Positions 9,346-18,084 of a DNA stretch of 64,000 nt are shown piece after piece. Within the stretch, counting starts at the first letter, position 1; each line of letters opens with the position of its first letter. Below the pieces are notes generated by a model, which saw only the letters and a program-made list of their open reading frames with translations, was not told the DNA's origin and searched no databases. The stretch is from contig NZ_CP031311.1 in assembly GCF_004799685.1 (NCBI RefSeq), forward strand, positions 1,612,001 through 1,676,000, read 5' to 3'. Source of the stretch: Halobellus limi. GTDB taxonomy: Archaea; Halobacteriota; Halobacteria; Halobacteriales; Haloferacaceae. Both the position numbers and the translations under genes were made by a program.

Positions 9346-11475
9346 ATGGACCCGAAGCGGGAGCTCACGAGCGTCGACCTGGCCGCCCTCGTCACCGAAC
9401 TGAACCGGTACGAGGGGGCGAAGGTCGACAAGGCCTACCTCTACGGCGACGACCTGCTCCGCTTCCGGATGCGCGATTTCGACCGCGGCCGGGTGGAACT
9501 GATCCTGGAGGTCGGCGACACGAAGCGGGCGCACGTCGCCGACCCCGAACACGTGCCCGACGCGCCCGGGCGGCCGCCGAACTTCGCGATGATGCTGCGG
9601 AACCGGCTCTCCGGCGCGGACTTCGCGGGCGTCGAACAGTTCGAGTTCGATCGCATCCTCGTCTTCGAGTTCGAGCGCGACGACGAGAACACCCGGATCG
9701 TCGTCGAACTGTTCGGCCAGGGCAACGTGGCCGTCCTCGACGAGACCGGCGAGGTCGTCCAGAGCCTCGAGACCGTCCGACTGAAGTCCAGAACGGTCGC
9801 CCCCGGCTCTCAGTACGAGTTCCCCTCCTCGCGGCTGGACCCGCTGACGGTCGGCTACGAGGCGTTCGTCCGGAACATGGACGACTCCGACACCGACGTG
9901 GTGCGGACGCTCGCGACGCAGTTGAACCTCGGCGGCCTCTACGCCGAGGAGGTCTGCACCCGCGCGGGCGTCGAGAAGACGACGGCCATCGCCGAGGCCG
10001 GCGAGACGGAGTACCGCGCGCTCCACGACGCGCTCGACGACCTCCGGACCAGGCTCCGGTCCGGCGAGTTCGACCCCCGAATCTACACCGACGACGACGG
10101 CGCGGTCGTCGACGCGACGCCGTTCCCGCTGAAGGAACACGAGCGCGAGGGCCTCGACAGCGAGGCCTACGACTCCTTCAACGACGCCCTCGACGCGTAC
10201 TTCTACCGACTGGAGGTCGAAGAGGAATCGGAGGCGGAGGAGCCGACCAGCACCCGCCCGGACTTCGAGGCCGAGATCGAGAAGAAAAAGCGCATCATCG
10301 ACCAGCAGGAGGGCGCCATCGAGGGGTTCGAAGAGCAGGCCGAGACCGAGCGCCGCCGCGCCGAACTGCTGTATGCGAACTACGACCTCGTCGACGAGGT
10401 GCTCTCGACCGTCCGGGAGGCGCGCGAGGAGGGCGTCCCCTGGGACGAGATCCGCGAGACGCTCGACGCGGGGGCAGAGCAGGGAATCCCCGCTGCGGAG
10501 GCCGTCGTCGACGTCGACGGCTCGGAGGGGACGGTCACGATCGAACTCGACGACACGGAGGTCGAAGTCGACGTCGACGACGGCGTCGAGAAGAATGCCG
10601 ACCGCCTCTACACCGAGGCAAAGCGGGTCGAGGAGAAGAAGGAGGGCGCGCTCGCGGCGATCGAGAACACCCGCGAGGAACTCGAAGCCGTGAAGAAACG
10701 CCGTGACGAGTGGGAGGCCGAAGACGAAGACGACGAGGGCGAGACGGAGGGAGAAGGCGAAGCGGACGACGAGTTCGCGGACCGCGACTGGCTCTCGATG
10801 GAGTCCATCCCGATCCGGAGCTCCGAGGAGTGGTACGAGCGGTTCCGCTGGTTCCACACCTCCGACGGCTTCCTCGTCATCGGCGGCCGAAACGCCGACC
10901 AGAACGAGGAGATCGTCACGAAGTACCTGAACAAACACGACCTGTTCTTCCACACGCAGGCCCACGGCGGCCCGGTGACGATCGTGAAGGCGACGGGGCC
11001 CTCGGAGCCGTCCGAGGAGGTCGAGTTCCCCGAGTCGACGAAGGAGGAGGCCGCCCAGTTCGCCGTCTCGTACTCCTCGACCTGGAAGGAGGGCCGGTAC
11101 GCCGGCGAGGCGTACATGGTCACGCCCGATCAGGTGTCGAAGACGCCCGAGTCCGGCGAGTACATCGAGAAGGGATCGTTCGTCATCCGGGGCGACAGAA
11201 CCTACTTCAGAGACGTCGCCGCCGAGGTCGCAGTCGGCGTCCAATGCGAGGGCCAGACGCGGGTGCTCGGCGGGCCGCCGTCGGCGATCGAAGAGCGCGT
11301 GGCCACGTCGATTCGGGTGCAACCGGGTCGGTACGCCCAGAACGACGCCGCGAAGATGCTCTACCGGGAGTTCAAAGAGCGCTTCGCCGACCAGTCGTTC
11401 CTCCGGAAGGTCGCGAGTCCGGACAAGATCCAGGAGTTCCTGCCGCCCGGCGGGAGCGAGATCGTCGAGGACTGA
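9346..11475 (+). CDS. rqcH: RqcH/NFACT-family ribosome rescue factor
   Basis: 709 residues. NFACT proteins bind obstructed 50S subunits and, in bacteria and eukaryotes, direct C-terminal tailing of stalled nascent chains. Seen here: an NFACT-N domain (1-about 230), a long helical coiled-coil middle (about 300-480), an acidic low-complexity linker (EDEDDEGETEGEGE), and the NFACT-R domain with DLFFHTQAHGGPVTIVKATG and a basic tail. The ATG at 9346 starts MDPKRELTSVDLAALV; an earlier in-frame codon at 9310 adds only 12 non-conserved residues. The gene lies within 4.3 kb of pelota, another ribosome-rescue gene. Confidence 0.92.
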   Translation: MDPKRELTSVDLAALVTELNRYEGAKVDKAYLYGDDLLRFRMRDFDRGRVELILEVGDTKRAHVADPEHVPDAPGRPPNFAMMLRNRLSGADFAGVEQFEFDRILVFEFERDDENTRIVVELFGQGNVAVLDETGEVVQSLETVRLKSRTVAPGSQYEFPSSRLDPLTVGYEAFVRNMDDSDTDVVRTLATQLNLGGLYAEEVCTRAGVEKTTAIAEAGETEYRALHDALDDLRTRLRSGEFDPRIYTDDDGAVVDATPFPLKEHEREGLDSEAYDSFNDALDAYFYRLEVEEESEAEEPTSTRPDFEAEIEKKKRIIDQQEGAIEGFEEQAETERRRAELLYANYDLVDEVLSTVREAREEGVPWDEIRETLDAGAEQGIPAAEAVVDVDGSEGTVTIELDDTEVEVDVDDGVEKNADRLYTEAKRVEEKKEGALAAIENTREELEAVKKRRDEWEAEDEDDEGETEGEGEADDEFADRDWLSMESIPIRSSEEWYERFRWFHTSDGFLVIGGRNADQNEEIVTKYLNKHDLFFHTQAHGGPVTIVKATGPSEPSEEVEFPESTKEEAAQFAVSYSSTWKEGRYAGEAYMVTPDQVSKTPESGEYIEKGSFVIRGDRTYFRDVAAEVAVGVQCEGQTRVLGGPPSAIEERVATSIRVQPGRYAQNDAAKMLYREFKERFADQSFLRKVASPDKIQEFLPPGGSEIVED

Positions 11476-11551
11476 TACTGATCACTCGCACCTTTCACCG
11501 CCGGACGCCACCCCCGTTGGCGACGCTCGGCGAGACGAGAGTAATCAGTAT
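11475..11551. repeat. Dispersed dyad repeat, copy A (3' end of rqcH)
   Basis: Begins on the last base of the rqcH stop codon. Outer arms ATACTGAT (11475-11482) and ATCAGTAT (11544-11551) are exact inverted complements, with a second nested dyad around ACCCCCGTT. A diverged second copy lies at 33813-33893, also starting on a stop codon. It could form a transcript-end hairpin or be a small mobile-type repeat. Confidence 0.6.
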
Positions 11552-11660
11552 GGGTGGTCGACGCTAATACCACACCACTGTCACGTTACGACCGGATTAG
11601 GGGAGGATAAGCCGTCTATGTTTATCTCCTGTGACAGCGTACTGATCGGTCTGAGCGAAC

Positions 11661-11690
11661 GCTGCCGTCACGGCGTCTCGTGACGCCAGC
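11661..11690 (+). other. Hairpin upstream of the first DUF4013-like gene
   Basis: GCTG, one mismatch, then CGTCACG pair with CGTGACG and CAGC around a 6-base loop. It lies 20 bp before the start codon, within the probable 5' leader, so it could affect translation initiation. Function is inference only. Confidence 0.4.
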
Positions 11691-11700
11691 GGCATCGCTC

Positions 11701-11707
11701 GGTGATC
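11701..11707 (+). promoter_or_regulatory. Shine-Dalgarno sequence deciding the start at 11711
   Basis: GGTGATC matches the archaeal anti-SD tail and is 3 bases from ATG 11711. A GTG at 11702 in the same frame lies inside this SD, which argues against that earlier start. Confidence 0.6.
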
Positions 11708-11710
11708 ACG

Positions 11711-12430
11711 ATGATACAACAGTCACTGCAGTACCTCCGGAACGACGAAGAGCAATGGGTAAAGACCGTCCTCATCGGTGGCATCCTCACGCTGTTGAGC
11801 GTCCTCGTCGTCCCCTCGTTCCTCGTCCTCGGGTACCTCGTTCGGGTCGTCCGCGGGACGATGCACGAGAGCGAACAGCCGCCGGTCTTCGACGAGTGGG
11901 GCGACCTGTTCGTCGACGGGATCAAGGCCTTCGTCGTGGCGTTCGTCTACGGCCTCGTCCCGGGCGTCATCGCGACCGTCGTGATCGGGGGGAGCGTCCT
12001 CTCGTTCGTCGTCGGCGGCGGCTCCGAGTCCGCCAGCCTCGTCGGGCTCGGAATGGCCGGCCTCCTCGTCGGCGGCCTGCTCGCGTTCGTCCTGAGCCTG
12101 CTGGCGGCGTACGTCATTCCGGCCGCCGTGGCGGCCTTCGCCGAGACCGACCGCCTCGGCGCGGCGTTCTCGATCGGCGACCTCCGGCCCGTCCTCACGT
12201 CGGGCACGTACGCGACCGCCTGGGTCTACGGCATCGCGATCGTCCTCGCGGCCAGCCTGATCGCCGGCGCGCTGAACGCCGTCCCGGTCATCGGAACGGT
12301 CATCGGGGGATTCATCGCCTTCTACGCCGCCGTCGCGGCCTACTACCTCATCGGTCACGCGTGGGGCGAACTCCGCGACGTCGAACTCAACGAGCAAGAC
12401 GACGCGATGGGCGAGTCGCCGGCGGTGTGA
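11711..12430 (+). CDS. DUF4013-like polytopic membrane protein, paralogue 1
   Basis: 239 residues. It opens with a short polar N-terminus (MIQQSLQYLRNDEEQWVKT) and a membrane helix that ends GYLVRVVRGTM. A conserved soluble patch PPVFDEWGDLFVDGIKAF follows, then several long hydrophobic segments. This order is the DUF4013 family pattern as I recall it. Function unknown; the family is common in archaea and is usually annotated as an integral membrane protein. It forms a tandem pair with the next gene, about 170 bp downstream, to which it is clearly homologous. Confidence 0.8.
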   Translation: MIQQSLQYLRNDEEQWVKTVLIGGILTLLSVLVVPSFLVLGYLVRVVRGTMHESEQPPVFDEWGDLFVDGIKAFVVAFVYGLVPGVIATVVIGGSVLSFVVGGGSESASLVGLGMAGLLVGGLLAFVLSLLAAYVIPAAVAAFAETDRLGAAFSIGDLRPVLTSGTYATAWVYGIAIVLAASLIAGALNAVPVIGTVIGGFIAFYAAVAAYYLIGHAWGELRDVELNEQDDAMGESPAV

Positions 12431-12598
12431 TACCCTCGGCTGTGTCCTGATCCGCCGGCGCCGACACCGCGATTCGGCGTGCCGGACCCCGGCGGTCGCG
12501 AGATCGGCCGCCCACCCCCGCTCGACGTCGTCGAGGTCGGTCGATTTGACGTCGGATAGGCGCAAGAATTACTTGTTTGCGTCGTGAGATCCGAGCCG

Positions 12599-13294
12599 AT
12601 GCTGTCAGATGCCCTGTCCTACCCGCTGAACGGTGATAGTCCCCTCCGAACGATCCTCGTCGGCGGCCTCCTGAGTCTGCTCACGGTGTTCGTGATCCCC
12701 GTGTTCTTCCTCCAGGGGTACTACGTCCGCATCCTCCGCGGCGCGTCGAGCGGCGACTCCGAGCCGCCGACGTTCTCCGACTGGGGCGACCTGCTCGTCG
12801 ACGGGTTGAAACTGTTCGCCGTGAACCTGCTCGTCTCGCTCGTCGTCCTCGTGGTGATGTTCGTCGTCGCCGCCATCTTCGGGGCGGGATCGCTCCTCTC
12901 GGGTGCCGGTCCCGCGGCCGACCCCGGAGCGGGGGTCGGCGGGATCTTCGCCGTCTTCGGCGTGCTCGGGTTCCTCCTGTTCGTCGCCGTCGTATTGGCC
13001 GTTGGTTTCGTCGCCCCCGGGATGTTCGCGAACTTCGCCCGCGAGGACTCCATCGCCGCGGCGTTCGACGTCTCGACGATCATCGACGGCGTGACGACGA
13101 GCGAGTACCTCGTCGCGTGGGTGCTCGCCGTCGTCGTCGGTCTCGTCCTCGGCTCGATCGCTAGCCTCCTCAGCGTCGTCGTCGTCGGCATCTTCGGCCT
13201 GTTCTACGTGCAGGTGGTGACGTACTACCTGTTCGGCCGCGGGTTCGCCGCCGGCCTCGACGAGAAGCGCGGCGGCGCGGCGACGACGTACTAG
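12599..13294 (+). CDS. DUF4013-like polytopic membrane protein, paralogue 2
   Basis: 231 residues from ATG 12599 (MLSDALSYPLNGD), with the same framework as its upstream neighbour: an IRTILVGGLLSLLTVF-type first helix, GYYVRILRG, PPTFSDWGDLLVDGLK, then four to five hydrophobic segments. An in-frame codon 15 bp upstream is less likely because DUF4013-like proteins start close to this position. TATA-like ATTACTTG lies about 30 bp upstream, so it can be transcribed on its own. The duplication looks old, given how diverged the pair is. Confidence 0.8.
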   Translation: MLSDALSYPLNGDSPLRTILVGGLLSLLTVFVIPVFFLQGYYVRILRGASSGDSEPPTFSDWGDLLVDGLKLFAVNLLVSLVVLVVMFVVAAIFGAGSLLSGAGPAADPGAGVGGIFAVFGVLGFLLFVAVVLAVGFVAPGMFANFAREDSIAAAFDVSTIIDGVTTSEYLVAWVLAVVVGLVLGSIASLLSVVVVGIFGLFYVQVVTYYLFGRGFAAGLDEKRGGAATTY

Positions 13295-13367
13295 TCGTGT
13301 GAGGTGCGAGCGGTTCACCGCCGACTCACGGCCTTCGGCCGTTCGTCGGCGTGTTTTTCCCTCCGCC

Positions 13368-13388
13368 GTGAGACGCGAAGCGTCTCAC
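13368..13388. other. Perfect 9-bp hairpin, one of several between the DUF4013-like pair and pelota
   Basis: GTGAGACGC, loop GAA, GCGTCTCAC. Two further dyads follow in the same 224-bp gap: CTTGCT/AGCAAG at about 13395-13422, and a GTGGGTTCC...GGAACCCCAC arm pair around 13431-13470. Together they make the spacer unusually structured; they may act as a terminator or be the remnant of a palindrome-rich mobile element. Confidence 0.5.
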
Positions 13389-13518
13389 GAGCCTTGCTTC
13401 GCTTCGCTCAGCAAGACAGGTTTTTGCACGGTGGGTTCCCGCAGCGAACGCAGTGAGCGAGGAACCCCACCGCGTCAAAAAGGTGGATGTTTAGGCCCCG
13501 GACCTCGGAGGATCGGGT

Positions 13519-14586
13519 ATGCGAATTTCGAGTCGCGGCCACGGCGAGGAGGGTCGCGAGCGGATGACACTCGTCCCCGAGAACGTCGACGACCTGTGGC
13601 ACCTCTCGCACGTCCTCGAATCGGGCGACCTCGTCTCCGGTGACACCACGCGGCGGATCCAGCGAGACGACGAACAGCTCAGAGACACCGGCGGCCAGCG
13701 CGAACACCTCTTCGTCACGATCGAGGTCGACGACGTCGAGTTCGCGCGGTTCGCGAACCGCCTGCGCGTCGGCGGCGAAATCGTCGACTGCTCGCGGGAG
13801 GACCAACTCGGCCACCACCACACGATCAACGTCGAGGAACACGACGAGGTGACGATCGAGAAGCACTTCAAGCCAGATCAGGTCGAGCGGATCGAAGAGG
13901 CCGAGGAGGCCGCCGAGAACGCCGACGTCGCGGTCGCGACCGTCGAGGAGGGCGAAGCGCACATCCACACCGTCGCGCAGTACGGAACCGAAGAGCGCTT
14001 CTCGTTCACCGCGCCGACCGGGAAGGGCGAGTACGCCCGCCCGCGTTCGGAACTCTTCGCCGAGTTGGGCGAGGCGCTCTCCCGGATGGACGTCGACGCG
14101 ATCATCCTCGCGGGGCCGGGGTTCACGAAGCAGGACGCCCGCGACTACATCGAGGAGAACCACCCCGAGGTCGCGGACCTGCTCACCGTCGTCGACACGG
14201 CGGCGGTCGGCGACCGCGGGGTCCACGAGGTGCTGAAGCGCGGCGCGGTCGACGAGGTACAGACGCAGACGCGAATCTCGAAGGAGGCGTCGCTCCTCGA
14301 CGACCTGATGGAGGGCATCGCGACGGGCGAGAAGGTGGCTTACGGCATCGACGAGGTCGCCGAGGCCGCGGAGTTCGGCGCCGTCGAGACGCTTCTCGTC
14401 CTCGACGACCGCCTGCGACGGGAGCGGCAGGGCGACGGCGACTGGGATGTCGACGTCAACGAGGTCATCCAGACGGTCGAACGGAAGGGCGGCGAGGTCA
14501 CCGTCTTCTCCGGGGAGTTCGACCCCGGCCGGCAGTTGCGGAACCTCGGCGGGATCGCGGCGCTGCTGCGGTACCGACTGCAGTAG
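13519..14586 (+). CDS. pelA: mRNA surveillance protein Pelota
   Basis: 355 residues, the usual archaeal length. Pelota (Dom34) is an eRF1-like factor that, with aEF1A and ABCE1, splits ribosomes stalled on broken mRNA. The N-terminal SH3/Sm-like domain ([29 protein letters not shown]) is followed by the central eRF1-2 domain with the expected lack of a GGQ motif. The C-terminal eRF1-3 domain ends [18 protein letters not shown]. The A/T-containing AAAAAGGTGGATGTTTA upstream may hold its promoter. Confidence 0.94.
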   Translation: MRISSRGHGEEGRERMTLVPENVDDLWHLSHVLESGDLVSGDTTRRIQRDDEQLRDTGGQREHLFVTIEVDDVEFARFANRLRVGGEIVDCSREDQLGHHHTINVEEHDEVTIEKHFKPDQVERIEEAEEAAENADVAVATVEEGEAHIHTVAQYGTEERFSFTAPTGKGEYARPRSELFAELGEALSRMDVDAIILAGPGFTKQDARDYIEENHPEVADLLTVVDTAAVGDRGVHEVLKRGAVDEVQTQTRISKEASLLDDLMEGIATGEKVAYGIDEVAEAAEFGAVETLLVLDDRLRRERQGDGDWDVDVNEVIQTVERKGGEVTVFSGEFDPGRQLRNLGGIAALLRYRLQ

Positions 14587-14641
14587 CGTCGGGTCGCCTG
14601 TCGGCCCCCCGCCCGTCAGAGTTGGAAGACGACCTCGACCG

Positions 14642-16363
14642 TCAGAGTCGGAAGACGACGGACTCGTAGGGGCGGAACGTTCTGCCCACGGGAGTCGCCT
14701 CCGAGTCGTAGTTCGAGAGGAGCGTCGTCGCGTTCGCGGATCGGAGAGCCGCCTCGTCCGGATCGAACGCGGCCGACTCGTCCGACCAGTTGAGCACGAT
14801 CAGCAGCCGCTCGTCGTCGAGGGTCCGGGTGTACGCGTATATCTGTTCGTCGTCGGGGAGAAGCAGGTCGTACTCGCCGTAGACGAGCGCGTCCTCGCGG
14901 TGCCGGAGGTCGATTAGCCGCCGGTAGTGGTGCCAGATCGAATCCTCGTCGGCGCGTGCGGCTTCCACGTTGATTGTTGGATAGTTCCCGTTGACGTCGA
15001 ACCACGGCGTCCCGGTCGTAAAGCCCGCGTGCTCGTCGTCGGACCACTGCATCGGGGTCCGCGCGTGGTCTCGGCTCACGTAGTTGACGAACTCCCGCAG
15101 GTCCGCGAAGGAGTCGGCGCGGCCGTCGTCGACGGCGTCCTCGACGGCACCGACCGTCATCGGATCGTCGAGAGCCGTCAGACTGTCGAACTCGGTATTC
15201 GTCATCCCGATCTCCTCGCCCTGGTAGACGAACGGCGTCCCGCGGGTCGTAAGCAGGAAGGTCGCGAGCAGTTTCGCGCTCTCGACGCGGTAGGCGTCGT
15301 CGTCGCCGAACCGCGAGACGATCCGGGGCTGGTCGTGGTTGCCGAGGTACTGGGCGGTCCAGTCGTCGCCGAGTTCCGTCTGCCAGCGGCTCATAATCTC
15401 CTTGAACTCGACGAGGCTCCACTCGCCCCACTCGCTCGGGTCGAACCGCCCGCGCGGACTGACGTCGACGTCCATGTGCTCGAAGTGGAGTAACATATTC
15501 AGCCCGTCGCCGTCCTCGCCGAGGTACTCGCCGGCGCGGTCGACGGTCGTGTCGGCCATCTCCGCGACGGTCATCACGTCGTAGTTCGCGAAGGTCCGAT
15601 CGTACAGTTCCCGGAGGTATTCGTGGATTCTCGGCCCGTGGCTGAACACCTCGATGCCGGTGGGTTCGCGGTCGGCCTCCCCGTCCGGGAGCCCTTCGGG
15701 CTTCGAGATGTAGTTGATCGCGTCGACCCGGAACCCGTCGATGCCCTTCTCCAGCCACCACTCCACGAGGGCTGCGACGTCCTCACGCACGTCGGGATTG
15801 CGCCAGTTGAGATCCGGCTGCTTCTCGTCGAAGAGGTGGAGGTACCACTGCTCCCGTTCGTCGTCGTAGGTCCAGGCGGATCCGCCCATGAACGACCCCC
15901 AGTTGTTCGGCGGGACCGGATCGCCGCGCTCGTCGGTCCCGCCGTCGCGCCAGTAGTAGTAGTCCTCGTAGCCGGGCTCGCGCCGGCGGGACTTCTCGAA
16001 CCACTCGTGTTCGTCGGAGGTGTGGTTGACCACCAGATCCATCAGCAGCCGGATGTCGCGGTCGTGTAACTCCGTCAAGAGCCGCTCCCAGTCCTCGATC
16101 GTGCCGAACTCCTCGGCGATCGATCGGTAGTCGCTGACGTCGTAGCCGTTGTCCGCCTGCGGCGACTCGTAGACGGGAGACAGCCAGACGACGTCGACGC
16201 CGAGGGCGTCGAGGTACTCGACCCTCTCTGTGATCCCCGGGATGTCGCCGACGCCGTCGCCGTCGCTGTCGTTGAAACTCCGCGGGTACACCTGGTAGAC
16301 GACCGCCTCCTTCCACCACTCCCGGTCAGTCGGGTCGGCCTCTCGTGAGCTGTCGGGGGTCAT
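14642..16363 (-). CDS. GH13 alpha-glucosidase / oligo-1,6-glucosidase
   Basis: 573 residues, probably cytosolic (no signal peptide). The (beta/alpha)8 catalytic motifs are all present: region I DLVVNH (109-114), region II FRVD with nucleophile D214, region III VAEM with acid/base E268, and region IV NHDQPR (342-347). The sequence resembles the oligo-1,6-glucosidase/alpha-glucosidase subfamily, which cleaves terminal glucose from malto- and isomalto-oligosaccharides. The start is the ATG at 16363; a GTG 9 bp earlier is possible. It faces pelota tail to tail, with no sugar transporter beside it. Confidence 0.9.
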   Translation of the reverse strand: MTPDSSREADPTDREWWKEAVVYQVYPRSFNDSDGDGVGDIPGITERVEYLDALGVDVVWLSPVYESPQADNGYDVSDYRSIAEEFGTIEDWERLLTELHDRDIRLLMDLVVNHTSDEHEWFEKSRRREPGYEDYYYWRDGGTDERGDPVPPNNWGSFMGGSAWTYDDEREQWYLHLFDEKQPDLNWRNPDVREDVAALVEWWLEKGIDGFRVDAINYISKPEGLPDGEADREPTGIEVFSHGPRIHEYLRELYDRTFANYDVMTVAEMADTTVDRAGEYLGEDGDGLNMLLHFEHMDVDVSPRGRFDPSEWGEWSLVEFKEIMSRWQTELGDDWTAQYLGNHDQPRIVSRFGDDDAYRVESAKLLATFLLTTRGTPFVYQGEEIGMTNTEFDSLTALDDPMTVGAVEDAVDDGRADSFADLREFVNYVSRDHARTPMQWSDDEHAGFTTGTPWFDVNGNYPTINVEAARADEDSIWHHYRRLIDLRHREDALVYGEYDLLLPDDEQIYAYTRTLDDERLLIVLNWSDESAAFDPDEAALRSANATTLLSNYDSEATPVGRTFRPYESVVFRL

Positions 16364-16456
16364 AACGAACACGTCCCGAGACGCCGCGTCGCCTAATCTG
16401 TCTTCGGATGGCCCTCGGTGCGTCCCGACCCCGCGACGCCCGCCCGCGGTCCGCGC

Positions 16457-17455
16457 TCACTCGCCGGTGAGCGCCTCGCTGCCGGGCGCGAAGTCGATCG
16501 TCTGCCCGAGTCCGGCCTCCTCGGCCTTCTCGTAGAGCAGGTACGCGCCGGCGACCGTCTCGATGCCGGTCCCGCCGCTGTCGAAGACGGTGATCTCGTC
16601 GTCGGACTCCCGGCCGGGGGCGTTGCCCGCGACCACGTCGCCCAGTTCGGCGTGAACGTGGTCCTCGTCGACGACGCCGCCCTCCAGCGCGGCGATGAAC
16701 GAGCCGGCGTCCCGGGTGACCCGCGCTTCGAGGTCCGGAACGTACGTCGCCTTCTCGATCGTCTTCGCGTCCAGTTCCCGCTTGTCCGGATCGTACTGCC
16801 CCATCGCGGTGACGTGCGTCCCCGGTTCGAGGTCGTCGCCGTCGAAGACGGGGTCGCTCGCGTTCGTCGCGGTCACCACCACGTCCGCCCCCTCGACGGC
16901 CGCGGCGGCGGAGGCGACGGCGGCGACGCTCGCGTCGAGGCGGCGGTCCATCTCCCCGGCGAACGACTCGCGGTGTTCCTTCGTGGGCGAGAACACCCAG
17001 ACGGTCTCGAGGTCCCGGACCGTCGCCAACGCGCGCAGTTGCCCGCGGGCCTGCGGACCGCTGCCGATGATCGCCGCCGAGGAGGCGTCCGCGCGAGCGA
17101 GTTCGTCGGCCGCGACGGCGCCGGTCGCGCCCGTCTTGAACGGGTTCATACTCGCGCCGTCGACCATCGCGATCGGTTCGCCCGATTCGGCGTCGAAGAG
17201 CGGCGTGGCGAACCACGCGTCCTCCGCGCCGAACCCCGCGCTGTACATGTAACCGCCCATCGCGCCGGTGTCCGGGAGTACGGCGGCGTACGTCGTGAGA
17301 AAGCCCGGCGGCTCGGCGTTCGTGAGCTTCGTCCGGGGTTCGGCCGGCGCACCCTCACCGCGCTGTCGGTACCCATCGCGAACCGCGTCGACGAACTCGG
17401 CGGGCGTCGCGAGCCCGTCGACGTCCGCGCTCGTCAGGAACAGCGTCTCGGTCAT
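16457..17455 (-). CDS. Ornithine cyclodeaminase / mu-crystallin family protein
   Basis: 332 residues. NAD(P)-dependent enzyme family whose members deaminate ornithine to proline or act as alanine dehydrogenase or imine reductase. The substrate-side N-terminal domain carries MVDGASMNPFKTGA and the Rossmann domain carries AAIIGSGPQARGQLRAL. The C-terminal region VFDSGGTGIETVAGAYLLYEKA is typical. The exact substrate cannot be assigned. The gene is transcribed alone, ahead of the alpha-glucosidase gene on the same strand. Confidence 0.88.
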   Translation of the reverse strand: MTETLFLTSADVDGLATPAEFVDAVRDGYRQRGEGAPAEPRTKLTNAEPPGFLTTYAAVLPDTGAMGGYMYSAGFGAEDAWFATPLFDAESGEPIAMVDGASMNPFKTGATGAVAADELARADASSAAIIGSGPQARGQLRALATVRDLETVWVFSPTKEHRESFAGEMDRRLDASVAAVASAAAAVEGADVVVTATNASDPVFDGDDLEPGTHVTAMGQYDPDKRELDAKTIEKATYVPDLEARVTRDAGSFIAALEGGVVDEDHVHAELGDVVAGNAPGRESDDEITVFDSGGTGIETVAGAYLLYEKAEEAGLGQTIDFAPGSEALTGE

Positions 17456-17661
17456 ACGCGTGCGTTCGACGGCCGCTGGTAAGAACGTGCGGGAAACCGT
17501 CGAGTCAGTCGGCGGCGTCGCGTAGCGATCGGGAGTGCACAGGGGTCGAGGCGAGCGTCCACGAAATCACGCGAGAGAGGAGAAGTGAGACTGACGAACG
17601 GAGAGAGGAGATACGTGAGAGAGGAGGAGAAAACGTTCGACCGACGACGTGATACCGTCGC

Positions 17662-17892
17662 TCAATCCGCGTTCTGGAACTGTCCCGTTCTCCCGTTCTC
17701 GTTGCTGCGGCGTGTCCCCCGAGTCTCGGTCGGCGGCCGGACGAAGAGCGCGTGGCCGATGATCCCGATGGTGACGGCGGCGGCGACCGGCAGGGCTTGC
17801 GTGAGCGCGAGACTCGTCTGCATCAGCCCGCCGGTGAATCCGAAAAGCGTCAGCGGGATGAGACCGAGCACGTAGTCGTAATACCCTGGCAT
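17662..17892 (-). CDS. Small two-helix membrane protein
   Basis: 76 residues: a short aromatic N-terminus (MPGYYDYVLG), one hydrophobic segment, a second around residues 35-52 (VAAAVTIGIIGHALFV), and a polar Arg/Asn-rich tail. Similar short two-helix proteins are common and uncharacterised in haloarchaea. A good TATA-like box lies upstream, and codon use matches the core genome. Function not recognised. Confidence 0.6.
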   Translation of the reverse strand: MPGYYDYVLGLIPLTLFGFTGGLMQTSLALTQALPVAAAVTIGIIGHALFVRPPTETRGTRRSNENGRTGQFQNAD

Positions 17893-17920
17893 AATACAAC
17901 GCGTACTACGTGGGTATGTG

Positions 17921-17928
17921 TTATAATT
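17921..17928 (-). promoter_or_regulatory. TATA box for the small two-helix membrane protein
   Basis: TTATAATT lies 29-36 bp before the ATG at 17892, in an A/T-rich island within high-G+C surroundings. It suggests a leaderless or very short-leader mRNA. Confidence 0.5.
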
Positions 17929-18084
17929 GTTTCCCGTAGCTGACGCCGATAGTCCGCTACACCACTACGATGGTTCTCTATAAGTTATAGGCGGCGCCCA
18001 CACGACGAGACTCGGGCGGGAGAAAACCCCCGGGGAGGCGTCGACATCGGTGCGTTGAATTGTTCGCTCCTCCGACGGGGAGAC

